Positions 59,640 through 64,000 of a stretch of DNA of 64,000 nt are shown here, one piece after another. The first letter of the stretch is position 1. The number at the start of each line of letters is the position of its first letter. Made by a program: the position numbers and the translations under genes. The notes under the pieces are model-generated. The model ran no database searches and had not been told where the DNA came from. It saw nothing but the letters and a program-made list of their open reading frames with translations. This DNA comes from Metarhizium brunneum (lineage: Eukaryota > Ascomycota > Sordariomycetes > Hypocreales > Clavicipitaceae): positions 2,778,133 through 2,842,132 of the forward strand of contig NC_089428.1 in assembly GCF_013426205.1 (NCBI RefSeq), given 5' to 3'.

Positions 59640-62600
59640 GTGGAAACCCTTACCTAGAAAATTAACCTATAAAAACTAGGTAAAGTTAATATAATTAAAA
59701 AGATAATATTAATATAATTAAAAGAAATATTTATATAAAAAGCTAAAAAATATAATTAAAAAAATAAGATATATTTATTATATTTAAGATATTTAATAAG
59801 AATTTTATTAAGGTTTTTAAATAATAATTTAATAATAATAAAAGTATTTAAAATTTATTATTAAAAACTTAAATAAATAAATAATAAAATAATACAAAAA
59901 GCTAAAATAAAAATAATAAAAATAATTAAATTTTATTATTTAAATAATAAAAATAATTAAATTTTATTATTTAAATAATTTAAAATATAATATTTTTAAT
60001 TAATATATTATTATATTAAAAAATATATAATATAAAATATATTTATTTATATATAATTTTAAATTTTTATTTATATTTTATAATAAATATAAATAATTAT
60101 ATATTTAAAATAAAATATAAACTTATTTATAATAATATTATTTATTAATTTAAGTAATAAAATAAAAAAGTATTATTTAAAAAATTAAAAATATTTTAAA
60201 ATTAATTGAAAATTAAAAAAAGTTAAAAAAATATTTATTATTAATTAATAAAACTATAATTTTATATATTAATAACTTAAAAACTAATAATTTATAATAT
60301 AAAGTTTATAATTATATTATTTATTAAATTAATTATATATAATTATATTATAAAATAAAATATAATTAGGTTAATAATTAAAAAAAAAGTAATAATATTA
60401 AGATAAAATTATAAAAATTATATTAATTATTATAAATTAATAAAATTTAATACTAAAAGTTATTTTTTAGCTATATAACTAATAATTAGTTTAAAGTAAA
60501 AAGTATAATTAATATTAGATTTAATATTATTAAAAATAAACTAATAACTAATAAAAAAAATAAAAATAAAAATAATAACTAAGCTATTATATTATTAATT
60601 ATATTAAATAAATAAAATAATATATAAAAGTAATAATATATAAATAATTAAGTAATATAATATATAGAAGTATTAAACCTAAAAAATAAAGCTAATTTAT
60701 AATTATAATAAGTTAATTAAACTAGATATTTAAAAAAATTAAAAGTAAAAAAATTATAATAATTTATTAAAATTTTAGCTAAAAATAAAATATTATTATA
60801 ATATATAAGTAAATAATATTATAATTTATTAAATAAAATATATAAAATATATTAGTTATATTAAATTAAATTATTAGCTATATTTAAAATTAATTAATAT
60901 AAAATATTTATATAAGCTAAGTAATTATTTAAATTATAAATAAAAGTAGATTTATAAGTATAATATAAAAGTATAATATATAAAATTATTTAGGTTATTT
61001 ATTAGACTAAATAATAGCTATAAAAGGAAAAGCTATTATATACTATAATAAGCACTTAAACTTAATATTAAAAAGGGTTTATTAAGGTATATTATTAATA
61101 TTAAGCTATATAAAAATATTAAGTAATATTAATAGCTAAAAAAAATTATAAAAAGTAAGGTATAAGTAATATTAATAATAATAATAATAATAATACTAAT
61201 AAAAATATTAATAAATAAATTAAGAAAAGCTAGAATTTATATTATAGTATATATTTATAATTTATTATAATTATATTAGATTATTTATTAAGTAATTATT
61301 AATATAATAATATATTAATTAATATATTAGCTATAATAAGTATTTAAAATAATAATAAATAACAAAATATATTAGATTATATACTTATATTATTAGCTAT
61401 TATTAAGGTAATATAAATTATTATATTATATTATATATATATTAAGTAATTGTTACGACCTAGTCACAAGTTGCAGTGTAGATCACAGGTTAGGCCGGCT
61501 ATATAAGCTATAAGATAGTATAAGTATAGCAGGTAATAAATTAATAATTAAAATAAGCTACTAATAAGAGAGAGTTTATTAATTATTTAATAAACTTTAA
61601 ATAAACTAATAATATATATATAATTATAGTTTATTAAGACTTTAATAAATAATAAGTAAATATTATAATATATAAAAACCCTTAAATTTACTTTATAAAT
61701 AAACTTTAGTTTCTTAGCTTTTAATATAAATTATTATATTAAATAAGCTTTACTTATAATTTTTTAACTCTAATTACTTAATTATAATTTATAACTTATT
61801 ATTAATATAATAACTAATTACTTAGATTAATTACCTTAATTATTTTATTAATATAAATTATAATTAATTTATTTTTTAGGAATTTTAGCTATTATATATT
61901 AAAAGCTTTTATTTAAATAATTATTATATTACTTTAAGTAATATTTAATAATTATTAAAATAATACTTATAATACTTATTTTATTTAAGGTAATTATATT
62001 ATTAATATCTTAGAAATTTTAAAGCTTTAAACTTTAAAACTTTATAATTAAACTTATATAATTATATTAATAAGTTAAGTAATTTAGCTTTAAATATTAA
62101 ATACTTATATTAAAATAAAAAAACTTAAGAGAAATTATTAAGCTTAAAGTACTAAAACTTTATAATAATAACCTAAAAATACTTTAAAAATTCTTAACTT
62201 AATTTAAAATATATTATTAATTCTACTTAAATAAATTAATTAATATATAAGTAAAAGTATTATATATTAAAAAATATATAATAAATATTATACTTATATA
62301 ATTTAAATTAATTATATAAGATTATTTTATTAATATAAAAAATAATTAAAAAAATAAAATAAAAAAAATATTTATTAATTATAAAAAATTTAAAAAAATA
62401 ATTAAAAAAATATTTAAATTAATTAATAAAATAAGAATTATAATTATTTATATAAATTAACTTAAATAAAAAGAATTTATATTAAATTATATAATATATT
62501 TTAAATAAGTTATTTTAGTACTAAACTAAGAAAATAAGCTATTTATATTAGCTTTTTTTAAAGAACTAAAAGAAAAAATTAAAAATAAATTATATAAAAA

Positions 62601-63884
62601 AAATATATTAAATAATTTCTTAGATTATATAATAATAATAATTTAAATTAATAATAAATAATATTAATAATATATATAAAAGTAATAAAAAAAAAAAACT
62701 TAAAACCTTATAAAAAAAAAAAAATAATAAGTAAATTAAAAAAAAAAATAAAAAAAACCTATTATTTATAATTATACTTTTAACTTTAAATAAATAAAGC
62801 TTAATATTATTAAAAAAAATAATAAGAAAAAAAAGAAATATTATAATTATAAAAAACTAAGATATTTTATTAATAAATATAAAAAATCTAAGAAAAAATA
62901 AAAGTTAATATTAAAAAAAAATAAAAAATAATTTAATATTATTAATTAATAAAAAAATAAAGTTATTAAACTAAAAATAAAATATAAAAATTTTAATTAA
63001 ACTTTTTATTATAATAATAATTATTATATTTATATAAATAATAAATAAAAAAAAAATAATTTTTAAAAAAATTAAAAAAACTAAGAAAAAAAATTATAAA
63101 TTTTATAAAAAATAAGTTATAAATAATTAAATAATTAATATAAAAAAAATTAAATAAATAATTAATAAAAAAAAAACTTTTATAATAATAAAATAAAAAA
63201 AACTTTATAAATTAAAATTATTAAAATATTTAAATAAAAACTTATATTAAGAAATTTTTAATTAAGTATAATAATAAGTAAAAATAAAAAAAATTTAAAG
63301 AAAATAATAATATAAAAAAAAGTAAAATATATAAATTTTTATTTTTTTTAATAAATTAAAAAATAAAATAAAAAAAATAAATATTAATAATAATAATATA
63401 ATTTTAAATACTTTAAAAGTATTTAAAAATAAATAAAATAAGAAAAAAATACTAATAAAACTAATAATTATATAAAAGTAAGCTATATAATAATATTTTC
63501 TTATATTAATAAGAAAATATTTTATAATTTTTATTATTATAATAAATATTATTATAATATTAAAAAACCTAATATTATAATATTTAAAAAGAAAAAAAAA
63601 AAATAATTTTAAACTTTTATTAAAATATAAAAACTATATATAATTAATATAAATATTATATATATTTATAATATATTAAGTATATTTTATAATTAAAGTA
63701 TAATTAAATATATTTTTAATTAAAATAAAAAGATATTTAATTAAAGTATTATATTTTAAATAAAAACTTTTAAAATAAAAAATAAAAATAATTAATAATA
63801 ATTAAATAATAATTTTAAAACCTAATTTAAATATACTTATTAAATATTAAATTTATATAAATTTTATAAATATATATAAATTTT
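59640..63884. repeat. Large AT-rich subtelomeric block, probable RIP-mutated repeats
   Basis: About 4.2 kb made almost entirely of A and T, without reading frames, between the helicase and the telomere. Extreme AT content with scattered GGTT/AACC-type leftovers and a sharp left edge is what RIP does to transposons in ascomycetes. Parts could be several elements. It cuts off the 5' end of the helicase. A short normal-composition island lies at 61452-61500. Confidence 0.85.
61452..61500 (+). repeat. GC-normal island, possible LTR end
   Basis: A roughly 49-nt stretch beginning TGTTACGACC stands out inside the AT-rich block. TGTTACGACC is a start I associate with LTRs of fungal Gypsy-type elements; the matching CA end is not identifiable. 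It may have escaped mutation because it was short or inserted later. Confidence 0.4.
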
Positions 63885-64000
63885 TTAGGGTTAGGGTTAG
63901 GGTTAGGGTTAGGGTTAGGGTTAGGGTTAGGGTTAGGGTTAGGGTTAGGGTTAGGGTTAGGGTTAGGGTTAGGGTTAGGGTTAGGGTTAGGGTTAGGGTT
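63885..64000 (+). repeat. Telomere repeats (TTAGGG)n, right chromosome end
   Basis: Nineteen perfect TTAGGG copies plus TT run to the end of the window without a variant unit. G-rich repeats on the plus strand at the right edge mark a chromosome terminus. They join the AT-rich block directly, with no recognisable subtelomeric spacer gene. Confidence 0.99.

Overview
The window is the right-hand end of a fungal chromosome. It closes with about 19 perfect TTAGGG repeats (63885-64000). Short introns with CTAAC/CTGAC-type branch points, fungal multimodular synthetases, and two very AT-rich blocks that look like repeat-induced point mutation (RIP) relics all point to a filamentous ascomycete. The destruxin-like synthetase suggests an insect-associated hypocrealean fungus of the Metarhizium type; that placement is inference.

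From 419 to 24207 (+) lies one giant six-module nonribosomal peptide synthetase (NRPS) of 7912 residues, interrupted by a single 50-nt intron. Its domain order is C(partial)-A-T / C-A-T-E / C-A-T / C-A-T / C-A-MT-T / C-A-MT-T / terminal C. Module 2 has Gly in place of the Asp that normally binds the amino group, and it carries an epimerase, so a D-2-hydroxy acid is expected there. Modules 5 and 6 carry N-methyltransferases and a cyclising terminal C follows. This matches the logic of a destruxin-class cyclohexadepsipeptide (X, D-hydroxy acid, X, Ile/Val-like, N-MeVal-like, N-Me-X). A convergent phytanoyl-CoA-dioxygenase-family gene (24482-25441, -) is the nearest tailoring candidate. A secreted TAP-like alpha/beta hydrolase follows at 27835-29845 (+).

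From about 32 to 46.7 kb is a gene graveyard. It holds a cluster-type regulator remnant, the first part of a branched-chain aminotransferase, a T-C piece of another NRPS, a laccase broken by one in-frame stop, and a nearly full-length highly reducing polyketide synthase with at least six in-frame stops, frameshifts and an internal loss. Together these look like a second, decayed biosynthetic locus.

The distal part holds an apparently intact secreted trypsin-like protease with a Pro/Gly-rich repeat tail (48240-49597), a hAT transposase scrap, a small AT-rich block, a zinc-ribbon remnant, an aminoglycoside-phosphotransferase-family kinase-like gene (53930-55280, -), and a DDX60/Ski2-type helicase (55651-59538, -) that has one frameshift and loses its 5' end at a 4.2-kb AT-rich block. 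That block runs up to the telomere. I saw no rRNA, tRNA or CRISPR.
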